Assembly: GCF_001403615.1 (NCBI RefSeq)
Contig: NZ_LN879456.1
Location: 372,001-436,000, forward strand
DNA: 64,000 nt
Direction: 5' to 3'
DNA from: Desnuesiella massiliensis
Lineage (GTDB): Bacteria; Bacillota; Clostridia; Clostridiales; Clostridiaceae
Positions 14,558-23,018 of this stretch are shown here, in pieces. Position 1 is the first letter of the stretch; each line of letters starts with the position of its first letter. The notes beneath the pieces are model-generated. The model had not been told where the DNA came from. It saw only the letters and a program-made list of their open reading frames with translations, and searched no databases. The translations under genes and the position numbers were made by a program.

Positions 14558-17557
14558 TTAGCTGCAACCAGTGGTAGAACCGCAATCTAGGCAAACCATG
14601 CAAGTGCCATTCTTAACCATCCTAGTGCTAGAGCAAGTAGGGCAAGTGCTGCCATAGATTCTTTCTCCACCATGTATATGAGGTGAGGCATCAACGGCGT
14701 TGGAGGAAGATAAGCTGGTTAGAGCAATATCTTTAGCGGGAGATACACTTTGATATATATCGGGCTTAACCTGACATCTTGAATAGTCTCCCATTTCTAT
14801 ATCTATAACCTTGCTGATTAAGTCTGAAATAGATGATACGTATTTTATATATGGATGTTTTTGTACAAAACCATAAGGTTCATATTTTTGCCCTCTAAGC
14901 ATCCTAGCAATATCCTGAGCAGGAACATGATATTGCAGCATAACAGAGATGGATTTTGATAAGGAATTTAGTAAACCAGTTATTATAGTTCCTTCTCTGT
15001 CCGTAGTAATATATATCTCACATATATCGCCATCAACATTTCTGTTTACTGTAGTATATATTTTTACATCATCGATCTGTGCAGGATGAGTAGTGCCATA
15101 TCGTATTCCTTGAGGTTTATCTCTCCTAGAGACGTTGACTAGGGATTGAAGTTCTTTTGCTTTTTCTAATAATTGTTGATAATTCATATTTTCTAAATTC
15201 ACGGAAGAGTCACCATCTAAATTAGTATTTAGCGGCTGACTAGCTTTAGAAGAGTCTCTATAAAGAGCAATACCTTTAACTCCTAATTTCCATGATAGTA
15301 AAGCTATATTCTTAAAATCTCCTACAGTAGCATTTTTGGGCAGATTTACAGTTTTTGAAATTGCTCCTGATATTAGAGGAGTAATAGCCGCTACCATCTT
15401 TACATGACCCTCAGGGGAGATAAATCTCTTGCCACTGCCACAAATATTAGCAGTGTCGAATATAGCTAGATGCTCTTCCTTTAAATGAGGAACTCCCTCT
15501 ATTTTTCCATCAACAATTTTTTCGTATTCAAATTCTCCAGTAGATACTTTTTCTTTTCTAGTGATATACTCAATAATATCCTTAATTTCTATATCAGTAT
15601 AACCTAAATTTCTTAGTGAGCTTTCTATAACGGGGTTACCTAGAGTCATATAGCCGCCGCCAGATAGCTTTTTATAAACTATGTGACTAAAGAATGGTTC
15701 TATAGAGGTAGCACCGCAATCCATAGCAAAGGAAATAGTACCTGTTGGAGCTATTACAGAAACTTGGGCATTTCTATATCCATATTTTTCACCAAACTCT
15801 AGAACCTTTTGCCATTCTTTTTTCAAACTATCGCTTAGAAATTTTAATTTATTATCTATTAATAGATTGTGATCTACTTCCATAGGAGTATATTCTAAAC
15901 CTTCATAAGAGGACTTTAAAGCTCCTGATACCCTAGCATGGTTCCTCATAACTTTTAACATGAATTTCTTATTAATATCATATTTAGCAAAGGGTCCTAT
16001 TTCCTTTGACATTAAAGAGGAGATCACATAGGATCTAGCTGTTAGAATACCAGTTAGAGAAGAGGCAAGATTCCTAGCTTCTTCTGAATCATAGGGATAG
16101 CCCATTATCATAAATAGGGAAGCTATATTAGCGATGCCCAGACCAGTAGTTCTAAACAAATAGGTTCTTCTTGCAATATCTTCAGTTGGATATTGTCCCC
16201 AGTGTATTGAAGCTTCTAATAATAGCTGATTAAAGCTTATCATATGTAAAAAACCGTCTAAATCAAAGAATTTTCTATCTTCATCGTAAAATTTAAAAAT
16301 ATTTATAGAAGAAAGATTACAAGAGGTATTATCTAAAAAGGCATATTCTCCGCAAGGATTTGTAGAGTTAAGTCTGTTATAAGGGGCATTTACATTGCCG
16401 TCTTCTCCAGCAGGGCATGTATGCCAAGCATTAAAGGTATCAGAAAATTGTGGTGCAGGGTCTGCGCATTTCCACGCCGATTCATTAAATAATTCCCAAA
16501 GATCCTTAACTTTTATTTTTTTGTTTACTCTTGAGTCAATTCTTCCCTTAAGTTCAATAGTTTCCTCAGGATGCTTATCTAGTTCACAAACCTTTTTCAT
16601 GAACTCATCTGTGATTCTTAAGGAATTATTGCTGTTTTGTCCTGAAACCGTAGCATAGGCCTCACCTTCGAAATCTGCATCATATCCCATTTTAGCTAGG
16701 GCTCTAACCTTATCTTCCTCTTTAGCCTTCCAAGATATGAATTCTTCAATTTCAGGATGATCTATATCTAAGCATACCATCTTAGCAGCTCTTCTAGTAG
16801 TTCCACCAGATTTTATGGCTCCGGCATTTCTATCAAAGCCTTTTAAAAAGCTCATTAATCCTGAAGAATAGCCTCCACCAGAAAGCTTTTCTCCTTCCGC
16901 TCTAAGGGTGGAGAAATTAGTTCCTGTACCAGAACCAAATTTAAATAATTTGGTTTCTGTTATATATTGTTCTGAAATAGAGTGATCTCCTAGTAATTTA
17001 TCTTCTATAGAAACTATGAAGCATGCAGAAGCTTGGGTTCTAGTATATGCATCTGAGGATTCTACTACCCTTTCTTTTGACTCATCATAGTAGTAGTTTC
17101 CTTGAGGAGAACCCTTTATGTCATAACTTAAGGCTAACCCTGTATTAAACCATTGTGGAGAATTTGGAGCATACATTTGGTTTAAAAGGCCAAATACCAT
17201 TTCGTCATAGAAGATTTGAGCATCTTCAGCACTCTTTATTATACCCTCATCTTTTAGGGCTTCAGTCCAAAAATTAACCATTCTATGAGCTACCATTTTC
17301 ATACTAGTTTCTGAGCCGCTAGGAGTAGGTACTCCAGCTTTTCTAAAATACTTTGAGGCTATAATGTCGCAAGCATTTTGAGAATAATGAGAAGGGAACT
17401 CTAAGTCTTTCATATCTACAAGAGTTTTCCCGGATTTATGGTCTTTTAGAATTACGTCAACTTTTTTCCAGGAAAAAAGATCATAAACAGATTTAGATTT
17501 ATCTTTTTCTAGTTCTTTTGTATAATAACGTTTAAAAATTTCTTTTAATGAATTCAT
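14558..17557 (-). CDS. nrdJ: Adenosylcobalamin-dependent (class II) ribonucleotide reductase
   Basis: 999 residues. It reduces ribonucleotides to deoxyribonucleotides using a thiyl radical made from coenzyme B12. Visible features: APNSPQWFNTG (about residue 130), TQASACFIVS with the first redox Cys, the loop SGTGTNFSTLRAEGE, the active-site NPCGEY with the thiyl Cys partner, APTGTISFAMDCG for substrate binding, and a C-terminal zinc-ribbon CPTCSSTRMVKNGTCMVCLDCG. The C-terminal ribbon and length match the NrdJ subtype common in clostridia. The gene is monocistronic, with a consensus promoter and an NrdR-like operator directly on the start site. No cobalamin riboswitch precedes it. Confidence 0.95.
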   Translation of the reverse strand: MNSLKEIFKRYYTKELEKDKSKSVYDLFSWKKVDVILKDHKSGKTLVDMKDLEFPSHYSQNACDIIASKYFRKAGVPTPSGSETSMKMVAHRMVNFWTEALKDEGIIKSAEDAQIFYDEMVFGLLNQMYAPNSPQWFNTGLALSYDIKGSPQGNYYYDESKERVVESSDAYTRTQASACFIVSIEDKLLGDHSISEQYITETKLFKFGSGTGTNFSTLRAEGEKLSGGGYSSGLMSFLKGFDRNAGAIKSGGTTRRAAKMVCLDIDHPEIEEFISWKAKEEDKVRALAKMGYDADFEGEAYATVSGQNSNNSLRITDEFMKKVCELDKHPEETIELKGRIDSRVNKKIKVKDLWELFNESAWKCADPAPQFSDTFNAWHTCPAGEDGNVNAPYNRLNSTNPCGEYAFLDNTSCNLSSINIFKFYDEDRKFFDLDGFLHMISFNQLLLEASIHWGQYPTEDIARRTYLFRTTGLGIANIASLFMIMGYPYDSEEARNLASSLTGILTARSYVISSLMSKEIGPFAKYDINKKFMLKVMRNHARVSGALKSSYEGLEYTPMEVDHNLLIDNKLKFLSDSLKKEWQKVLEFGEKYGYRNAQVSVIAPTGTISFAMDCGATSIEPFFSHIVYKKLSGGGYMTLGNPVIESSLRNLGYTDIEIKDIIEYITRKEKVSTGEFEYEKIVDGKIEGVPHLKEEHLAIFDTANICGSGKRFISPEGHVKMVAAITPLISGAISKTVNLPKNATVGDFKNIALLSWKLGVKGIALYRDSSKASQPLNTNLDGDSSVNLENMNYQQLLEKAKELQSLVNVSRRDKPQGIRYGTTHPAQIDDVKIYTTVNRNVDGDICEIYITTDREGTIITGLLNSLSKSISVMLQYHVPAQDIARMLRGQKYEPYGFVQKHPYIKYVSSISDLISKVIDIEMGDYSRCQVKPDIYQSVSPAKDIALTSLSSSNAVDASPHIHGGERIYGSTCPTCSSTRMVKNGTCMVCLDCGSTTGCS

Positions 17558-17691
17558 TAAGAAACCCCCTATTCAATATGTAAGATACTATACAATAATT
17601 ACAGTACCTAAATTTGCAAAATATTATAAATTTATTACTTGTTATGAGTGTGATGATTTGTACCACATATAGTATCGTGCATAGGAAAAAT

Positions 17692-17707
17692 ATACTATAT
17701 ATAGTGA
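17692..17707 (-). promoter_or_regulatory. NrdR-box-like operator
   Basis: ATACTATATATAGTGA differs at two positions from the ideal ACACTATATATAGTGT NrdR box and covers the predicted transcription start of nrdJ. A weaker CAC...GTG site (17664-17679) lies 28 bp further into the leader. NrdR normally binds paired boxes, so the pair fits, though the second is degenerate. Confidence 0.55.
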
Positions 17708-17714
17708 TGTTGTT

Positions 17715-17743
17715 ATTATATAAGAAATTATTATAATAATCAA
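17715..17743 (-). promoter_or_regulatory. Sigma-A promoter of nrdJ
   Basis: On the minus strand TTGATT (17738-17743), 17-bp spacer, perfect TATAAT (17715-17720), followed at once by the NrdR-like box. Confidence 0.7.
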
Positions 17744-17888
17744 TAAAACTTATCCATCAATATTTAATTTTATCTATGGTGAAGTTCTTCAAACTTTATT
17801 TTATTAACTCAATCTATAGTATTTAAATTATTTTTAGTATTTTTGGAGACTATAAAATTACCAAAACTATTTTAAATTTTTTAAATTA

Positions 17889-17897
17889 TGATACAAT
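17889..17897 (+). promoter_or_regulatory. Extended -10 promoter of the carbonic-anhydrase-like gene
   Basis: TGATACAAT with the TG extension, about 33 bases before the start; no good -35 is seen. The same word occurs at 6009-6017. Confidence 0.5.
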
Positions 17898-17929
17898 ATA
17901 CCGTAGGATTAGTAAAAGGAGGATAACTA

Positions 17930-18433
17930 ATGATTTATAAATTTGAAGATAAATATCCTAAAATACATGATAATACTTTCGTAGCTCAAAGTGCTGATAT
18001 AATAGGAGATGTAACCCTAGAAGAAGATGTGAATATTTGGTTCGGTGCTGTATTAAGAAGTGATGGTGAACCAATAATAGTAAAGAAAGGTACAAATATT
18101 CAAGATAATTCTGTAGTACATATAACAGATAAAGCCTATCCAACAATTATAGGAGAAAATGTAACCATAGGTCATGGTGCCATAGTTCATGCCTGCACTG
18201 TAGGTAATAATTGCTTAATTGGCATGGGATCCATAATTTTAGATGGAGCAGAAATAGGAGAGAACACCATTATAGCTGCAGGCAGTGTAGTTTCTCCAGG
18301 AAAGAAGATACCCTCAGGAGTACTTTGTATGGGATCACCAGCTAAGGTGGTAAGAGAACTTTCCGAAGCAGATAAAGCAGAGTTATTAGAGTCTGCAAGA
18401 CGCTATATAGAGCTTTCAAGAAAATATAAGTAA
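17930..18433 (+). CDS. Gamma-carbonic-anhydrase-like hexapeptide-repeat protein
   Basis: 167 residues, ATG after AAAGGAGG. Left-handed beta-helix built from hexapeptide repeats (residues about 12-135), with the three His positions expected for the trimer-interface metal: one in VVHITD and two in IGHGAIVHACTV. The end GSPAKVVREL followed by a C-terminal helix is typical of the YrdA/PaaY/CaiE group. Related enzymes hydrate CO2 in archaea, but many bacterial homologues have no shown activity. It is a single gene with its own promoter and terminator. Confidence 0.85.
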   Translation: MIYKFEDKYPKIHDNTFVAQSADIIGDVTLEEDVNIWFGAVLRSDGEPIIVKKGTNIQDNSVVHITDKAYPTIIGENVTIGHGAIVHACTVGNNCLIGMGSIILDGAEIGENTIIAAGSVVSPGKKIPSGVLCMGSPAKVVRELSEADKAELLESARRYIELSRKYK

Positions 18434-18435
18434 TA

Positions 18436-18481
18436 AAAAAACTGGTAGAATTTGCATATAAAATTCTATCAGTTTTTTATT
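18436..18481 (+). terminator. Terminator after the gamma-carbonic-anhydrase-like gene
   Basis: An 18-base arm (18436-18453) pairs with 18461-18478 apart from one G-T, and ends in a T-run. Confidence 0.85.
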
Positions 18482-18542
18482 TTTATGCCTATTTTAAATT
18501 TAATAGTAAATACTAGATATATATTTTAAAGAAGGTGAAGCT

Positions 18543-19379
18543 ATGAAAATTAAAAAGTTATTTGTTATTACCTTTATTTTTAGCTTAATGTTTTTGCTTT
18601 CCATAAGCTCTAATGTTTTAGCTAGAGATGCACAGAGCACTGAAGTACATATTTTAGATACTGGTCAAAGTGATTGTATATTGATTAAGGGAAGAGAAAA
18701 CATATTGATTGATACAGGAGCTATAGGATTGGGAAATTATATCATGAATTATTTAAAGCAGAATAATGTGGAAGACATAGACTATATTATCATTACCCAT
18801 TATCATGATGATCATTATGGAAGTCTTATAGATATTTGTGATAGGATGGAGGTTAAAAATGTATTGCTACCTATGCACAAAAATAAAAATAGAGATATTC
18901 TTTATAAAGAGCTTTTTAATAAAAATATCAAAGTGAAATTTATTTATAATAATTGGGAACTTAATAATGAAGAGATAAAGTTAAAAGCAATACTTCCTAT
19001 AAAAGTAGATGAAAAAATAGAAAACAATAATTCTATAGTGCTGCAGGGAACCATAGAAGGAATTAATTATATGTTTATGGGAGATGCAGAGAAGGAAGAA
19101 GAGAGAACTCTTAAAGAAGTAGAAATTAAGCCTTGTGATATATTAAAAATAGGGCACCATGGACTCGATACTAGTACTTCTAGATATCTACTAAAGCTAT
19201 TAAAGCCTAAAATAGCTTTAATAACCTGCGATGGAAAAGAAAGTCCCGATAGCAGAGTAATTAAAAACTTAGAGAGATTGAATTGCAAGGTATATAGAAC
19301 CGATAAGCAGGGCGCAATTATAATAAGGGGAAGGGATTATAAGAATATTGAAATAAAAGCAGAAAACATGCTAGAATAA
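18543..19379 (+). CDS. Secreted ComEC/Rec2-like metallo-hydrolase
   Basis: 278 residues. Signal peptide at residues 1-27 with likely cleavage after NVLA, so it is secreted rather than lipid-anchored. Metallo-beta-lactamase motifs: HILDTGQSDC, THYHDDHYGS (zinc ligands), MFMGDAE and IGHHGLDTS. This is the free-standing form of the ComEC C-terminal hydrolase domain, as in the lipoprotein at 1848-2720; the two share domain order but differ in anchoring. It is followed 33 bases later by the Met-sulfoxide reductase gene and may share its transcript. Substrate unknown. Confidence 0.8.
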   Translation: MKIKKLFVITFIFSLMFLLSISSNVLARDAQSTEVHILDTGQSDCILIKGRENILIDTGAIGLGNYIMNYLKQNNVEDIDYIIITHYHDDHYGSLIDICDRMEVKNVLLPMHKNKNRDILYKELFNKNIKVKFIYNNWELNNEEIKLKAILPIKVDEKIENNNSIVLQGTIEGINYMFMGDAEKEEERTLKEVEIKPCDILKIGHHGLDTSTSRYLLKLLKPKIALITCDGKESPDSRVIKNLERLNCKVYRTDKQGAIIIRGRDYKNIEIKAENMLE

Positions 19380-19412
19380 ACTAAGCAGTAAAGATACACT
19401 AGGGGGGAGAAA

Positions 19413-19895
19413 ATGATAAAAGTAGATGTTATGAAAAAAATGAGTGAAGAAGAAAAATATAAATATATGTTAATTTTAACAGAAGGCCAGTTAAGCTCAG
19501 AAAAGGATTTTATAGCTAATCTATCTAATATATCCGCTATAATTAATGCAGCTATAGATAGATGTAATTGGGTAGGCTTCTATTTATATAAAGAGGGAGA
19601 ATTGGTATTAGGACCTTTTCAAGGACTTCCAGCTTGTAATAGAATTGCTATAGGAAAGGGCGTTTGCGGTACTGCCATAGAAGAAAATAAGGTATTAAGA
19701 GTGGGAGATGTGGAGAAATTTCCAGGTCATATAGCCTGCGATTCAGCCTCAAGATCGGAAATAGTGGTTCCTATAGTAAAAAATCATAGTATTATTGGGG
19801 TATTAGACATAGACAGTCCAGAGCTAAATAGGTTCACAGAATTAGAAGAAGCTTACCTGATTAAAGTTGTTGAAAAAATTAAAAAATATATATAG
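19413..19895 (+). CDS. msrC: GAF-domain free methionine-(R)-sulfoxide reductase
   Basis: 160 residues, ATG after GGGGGGAG. A single GAF domain that reduces free L-methionine-(R)-sulfoxide using a Cys relay. The three catalytic Cys are present as C75 (GLPACNRI), C85 (GKGVCGTA) and C109 (GHIACDSASRSE); their spacing of 10 and 24 residues is the same as in E. coli fRMsr. It protects free methionine from oxidation, useful to an anaerobe meeting oxygen. A bidirectional terminator follows. Confidence 0.88.
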   Translation: MIKVDVMKKMSEEEKYKYMLILTEGQLSSEKDFIANLSNISAIINAAIDRCNWVGFYLYKEGELVLGPFQGLPACNRIAIGKGVCGTAIEENKVLRVGDVEKFPGHIACDSASRSEIVVPIVKNHSIIGVLDIDSPELNRFTELEEAYLIKVVEKIKKYI

Positions 19896-19906
19896 AATAA
19901 AGTTTA

Positions 19907-19936
19907 AAGGACCGCTTCATGGCGGTCCTTATTTTA
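19907..19936. terminator. Bidirectional terminator
   Basis: AAGGACCGC (19907-19915) and GCGGTCCTT (19922-19930) form a 9-bp GC-rich stem between converging genes; T-rich tails on both strands. Confidence 0.85.
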
Positions 19937-19943
19937 TAAATTC

Positions 19944-22565
19944 TTATTTATTTTTTCTTGCTCTAATAAATACTTTAGCTATTTCATTAAGTACTAATGG
20001 CATTATAGATAAAGCTCCTACGAATAGCCAATCATTAAAGGTTAGAGGATAAACCTTAAATACTGAAGCTAAGGCAGGTACAGTAATAACAATATTTTGT
20101 AAGAATATACCTGCTATAATTGATAGAATCAAGTACTTATTTGAGAATAGGCCTAATTGGAATATAGATTTTTCAGGGTGTCTCATATTTAATGAGTGGA
20201 ACAATTGAGATACGCTTAAAACTACGAAAGCCATAGTTTGAGCATGATTAGTTCCTACACCATAAGTATATTCGCCTATTTTAAAGGCAATTAAAGTTAG
20301 AACTCCAATTAAAATACCGTTTAAAACTAAGCTTACTCCTGCGCCCTTTCCAAACAAGCTTTCTTTAGGATCTCTCGGTTCATTGTCCATTACATTCTTA
20401 TCTCCAGGATCAACTCCTAATGACAGAGCGGGCAGGGTATCTGTGATTAAATTTACCCACAAAATATGAATAGGTCTAAGAGGTGTAGTCCAGCTTAATA
20501 AAATTGCAAAGAACAATGCTATAATCTCACCTAGATTACAGGATAAGAGGAACATTATAGATTTTTTAATATTGTTATAAATGTTTCTACCTTCCTCAAT
20601 TGCAGAAACTATAGTTGAAAAATTATCATCAGTTAAAATCATATCTGAAGCACCCTTAGCAACGTCAGTACCAGTTATCCCCATAGCAACTCCTATATCC
20701 GCGATCTTTAGGGAAGGAGCGTCGTTAACACCATCACCAGTCATAGAAACTATATTTCCTTTTGATTTAAAGGCTTTAACGATTTTAACCTTATGTTCAG
20801 GGGAAACTCTAGCAAAAACTCTGAAGTTACTTATTTGGCCATTTAGCTCTTCTTGAGTAAATTTATCCAGCTCAGCACCAGAAATTGCTTGTTCATTGCT
20901 CTCTGCAATGCCTAATTCCTTAGCTATAGCAAAGGCTGTGTTTTTATGGTCTCCAGTGATCATAATAGTTTTAATACCGGATTTTTTACAAGTAGCTATA
21001 GAATCCTTAACCTCTAGCCTTGGAGGGTCAATCATTCCTACTAGACCAATGAAGATCAGGTCGTTTTCAAGACTATCTATTTCAACATGAGGAGAAGCTA
21101 TAGTTTTATAAGCTGCGCCTAAAACCCTAAGAGCATCATCAGACATGCTGTTGGAAGCTTTCATAATATTATCTTTAACTTCATCATCTAAAGTTAAGAT
21201 TTCTCCATTTATAAAAGCCTTACTACATATTTTTAATAAGTTATCAATGGCTCCTTTTGTAAATACATAATATTCTTCATTGTATTTATTAACAGTAGTC
21301 ATTAATTTTCTATCGGAATCAAAAGGCACTTCATTGACTCTAGCATGTTCATTTTGAAGAGCATCTTTAAATAAATTAATTTTAAAACCAGCTTCTAACA
21401 ATGCAATCTCTGTAGGATCGCCAGTTTTTGAAGCTTCAGAATAAGTGGCATCATTACATAAAATAAGATTTTCTATTAATAATTGATGGGTTTTATCCTT
21501 TATATCTAGCTTATCAATAGTATTTAAAGAATTATTTGCATAAAGCTTAGTAACAGTCATTTTATTTTGAGTTAAGGTTCCTGTTTTGTCTGAACAGATT
21601 ATATTTACAGAACCTAAGGTTTCTACCGCGGGTAGCTTCCTAACAATAGCATTTTCCTTTATCATCCTTTGAACACCCATAGCAAGTACTATGGCCACAA
21701 TAGCAGGAAGTCCTTCAGGAATAGCGGCTACAGCTAAGCTTATAGAAGTAAGGAACATTTCAAAAAGATCTCTTCCTTGGAATAATGAAACCACAAACAT
21801 AAGAGCACAAATGATTAAAGCACCAAAACCTAGTACCTTCCCAAGCTCTGCTAATCTCTTTTGAAGAGGTGTAAGTTCGGTTTCAGATTCATCAAGCATT
21901 TTTGCTATTTTACCTATTTCTGTGTTCATTCCTGTGCCTACAGCTATACCCACACCTCTACCGTAAGTAGCTAAGGTGGACATAAACGCCATATTCTTTT
22001 GATCACCTAATGGAGTGTCGGAGCTTTCTAAAGTAATATTTGACTCCTTATCAGAAGGCACAGATTCTCCCGTTAAGGCAGATTCTTCAATCTTTAAATT
22101 TGCACTTTCTATGAGCCTTAAATCTGCTGGAATATATCTTCCAGCATCGATTATTACAATATCTCCAGGCACTACCTCCTCAGAAGCAATTTCTTTTAAC
22201 TCCCCATCTCTTTTAACAATAGCTCTAGGAGTAGAAAGCTTTTTTAAAGCCTCTAAAGCTTTTTCAGCCTTGGATTCTTGCACAACACCTACTACGGCAT
22301 TAATTAAAATAACTAATAAGATAATTATTGAATCGCTGATTTCTCCAGCTAATCCAGAAATAATTGCAGCCCCAATTAAAATAAATATCATTGCATCGTT
22401 TAATTGAGATAAAAAGATCTGAAGTATGGTTTTCTTTTTCTTAGTCGCTAATTTGTTATAGCCATACTTTTCAATACGCCTTCCTACTTCTTCTGTAGAA
22501 AGTCCATTTAGGGCATCTACTTGAAGCTCAGAAACAACTTCTTCGGGGTTTTTATTAAACCACAT
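19944..22565 (-). CDS. P2-type cation-transporting ATPase, probably Mn2+ (or Ca2+) export
   Basis: Start at ATG 22565 (873 residues); the upstream ATG at 22583 overlaps the AAAGGAGA ribosome site. Full-length P-type ATPase: N-terminal cation-ATPase domain (1-60), TGESVP (165-170), PEGLP (283-287) in helix M4 with the ion-binding Glu, phosphorylated Asp326 in DKTGTLT, TGDHKNTA, GDGVNDAPSLK and a C-terminal six-helix region (NLITDTLPALSLGVDP). By sequence it resembles SERCA/PMCA-type Ca2+ pumps. The Mn2+-sensing riboswitch in its leader argues that manganese export is its main job, as for the riboswitch-controlled pump YoaB of Lactococcus. Substrate is inferred from regulation. Confidence 0.9.
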   Translation of the reverse strand: MWFNKNPEEVVSELQVDALNGLSTEEVGRRIEKYGYNKLATKKKKTILQIFLSQLNDAMIFILIGAAIISGLAGEISDSIIILLVILINAVVGVVQESKAEKALEALKKLSTPRAIVKRDGELKEIASEEVVPGDIVIIDAGRYIPADLRLIESANLKIEESALTGESVPSDKESNITLESSDTPLGDQKNMAFMSTLATYGRGVGIAVGTGMNTEIGKIAKMLDESETELTPLQKRLAELGKVLGFGALIICALMFVVSLFQGRDLFEMFLTSISLAVAAIPEGLPAIVAIVLAMGVQRMIKENAIVRKLPAVETLGSVNIICSDKTGTLTQNKMTVTKLYANNSLNTIDKLDIKDKTHQLLIENLILCNDATYSEASKTGDPTEIALLEAGFKINLFKDALQNEHARVNEVPFDSDRKLMTTVNKYNEEYYVFTKGAIDNLLKICSKAFINGEILTLDDEVKDNIMKASNSMSDDALRVLGAAYKTIASPHVEIDSLENDLIFIGLVGMIDPPRLEVKDSIATCKKSGIKTIMITGDHKNTAFAIAKELGIAESNEQAISGAELDKFTQEELNGQISNFRVFARVSPEHKVKIVKAFKSKGNIVSMTGDGVNDAPSLKIADIGVAMGITGTDVAKGASDMILTDDNFSTIVSAIEEGRNIYNNIKKSIMFLLSCNLGEIIALFFAILLSWTTPLRPIHILWVNLITDTLPALSLGVDPGDKNVMDNEPRDPKESLFGKGAGVSLVLNGILIGVLTLIAFKIGEYTYGVGTNHAQTMAFVVLSVSQLFHSLNMRHPEKSIFQLGLFSNKYLILSIIAGIFLQNIVITVPALASVFKVYPLTFNDWLFVGALSIMPLVLNEIAKVFIRARKNK

Positions 22566-22692
22566 TATAAAATCTCCTTTCATTTATGTAATAAAATTAT
22601 ATATTTTAAATAAACAACAAAGTTATTTATTCTTAAATATTCTTAAATATATTATTATGTTTTTTAACATTCCTTAATCATATATATTAAAA

Positions 22693-22732
22693 AAGACTTA
22701 TGTATAACGGTTTATCGTTATACATAAGTCTT
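22693..22732 (-). terminator. Riboswitch-controlled terminator before the P-type ATPase gene
   Basis: A 17-bp perfect stem, 22693-22709 with 22716-22732, loop of six, followed on the minus strand by CTTTTTTAA. It lies just after the yybP-ykoY aptamer and is the likely expression platform. Confidence 0.88.
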
Positions 22733-22834
22733 ACTATTTAATACAAAGCCAGATGAATATGCATCGGTTGTTGACTTTGCAACAGGAACAGTCCTGCAAG
22801 CTACTCCCTTATGCTTAAACTTTATTCAGTTAAT
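22733..22834 (-). promoter_or_regulatory. yybP-ykoY (Mn2+) riboswitch aptamer
   Basis: On the minus strand the leader shows the class hallmarks: AAGGGAGTAGC (complement of 22800-22810), a variable hairpin (GCAGGACTGTTCCTGTTGC), then CAAAGTCAACAACCGATGC and TCTGGCTTTGT, whose CAAAGTC and GGCTTTG pair in the three-way arrangement of Rfam yybP-ykoY RNAs. This class binds Mn2+ and turns expression on. A consensus promoter precedes it and a strong terminator follows. Confidence 0.85.
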
Positions 22835-22840
22835 AACACT

Positions 22841-22869
22841 ATTATAGAAGCCTTACTATAAGATGTCAA
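22841..22869 (-). promoter_or_regulatory. Consensus sigma-A promoter of the riboswitch/ATPase transcript
   Basis: On the minus strand TTGACA (22864-22869), exactly 17 bp, then TATAAT (22841-22846): a full consensus match. Start expected near 22834. Confidence 0.88.
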
Positions 22870-22964
22870 CAAAAAAAGATAAATTAACATTTTTTACAGA
22901 ATTATTCCATAGTAAACAAATAATAATTTAGACTATGATTTAGTTTATATAAAATTAAAATATA

Positions 22965-22973
22965 TGATATAAT
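22965..22973 (+). promoter_or_regulatory. Extended -10 promoter of the SDR gene
   Basis: TGATATAAT, an extended -10, about 46 bases before the TTG start at 23019; the -35 is weak. Confidence 0.5.
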
Positions 22974-23018
22974 AAAGTATATTTTACAATGTTTATTTTT
23001 ATTATTGAGGTGAGCGTA

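Noticed and set aside
17558..17929. A cobalamin riboswitch upstream of nrdJ
   Set aside because: I looked for the conserved B12-box and the multi-stem core and saw neither; the region holds a plain promoter with NrdR-like sites.
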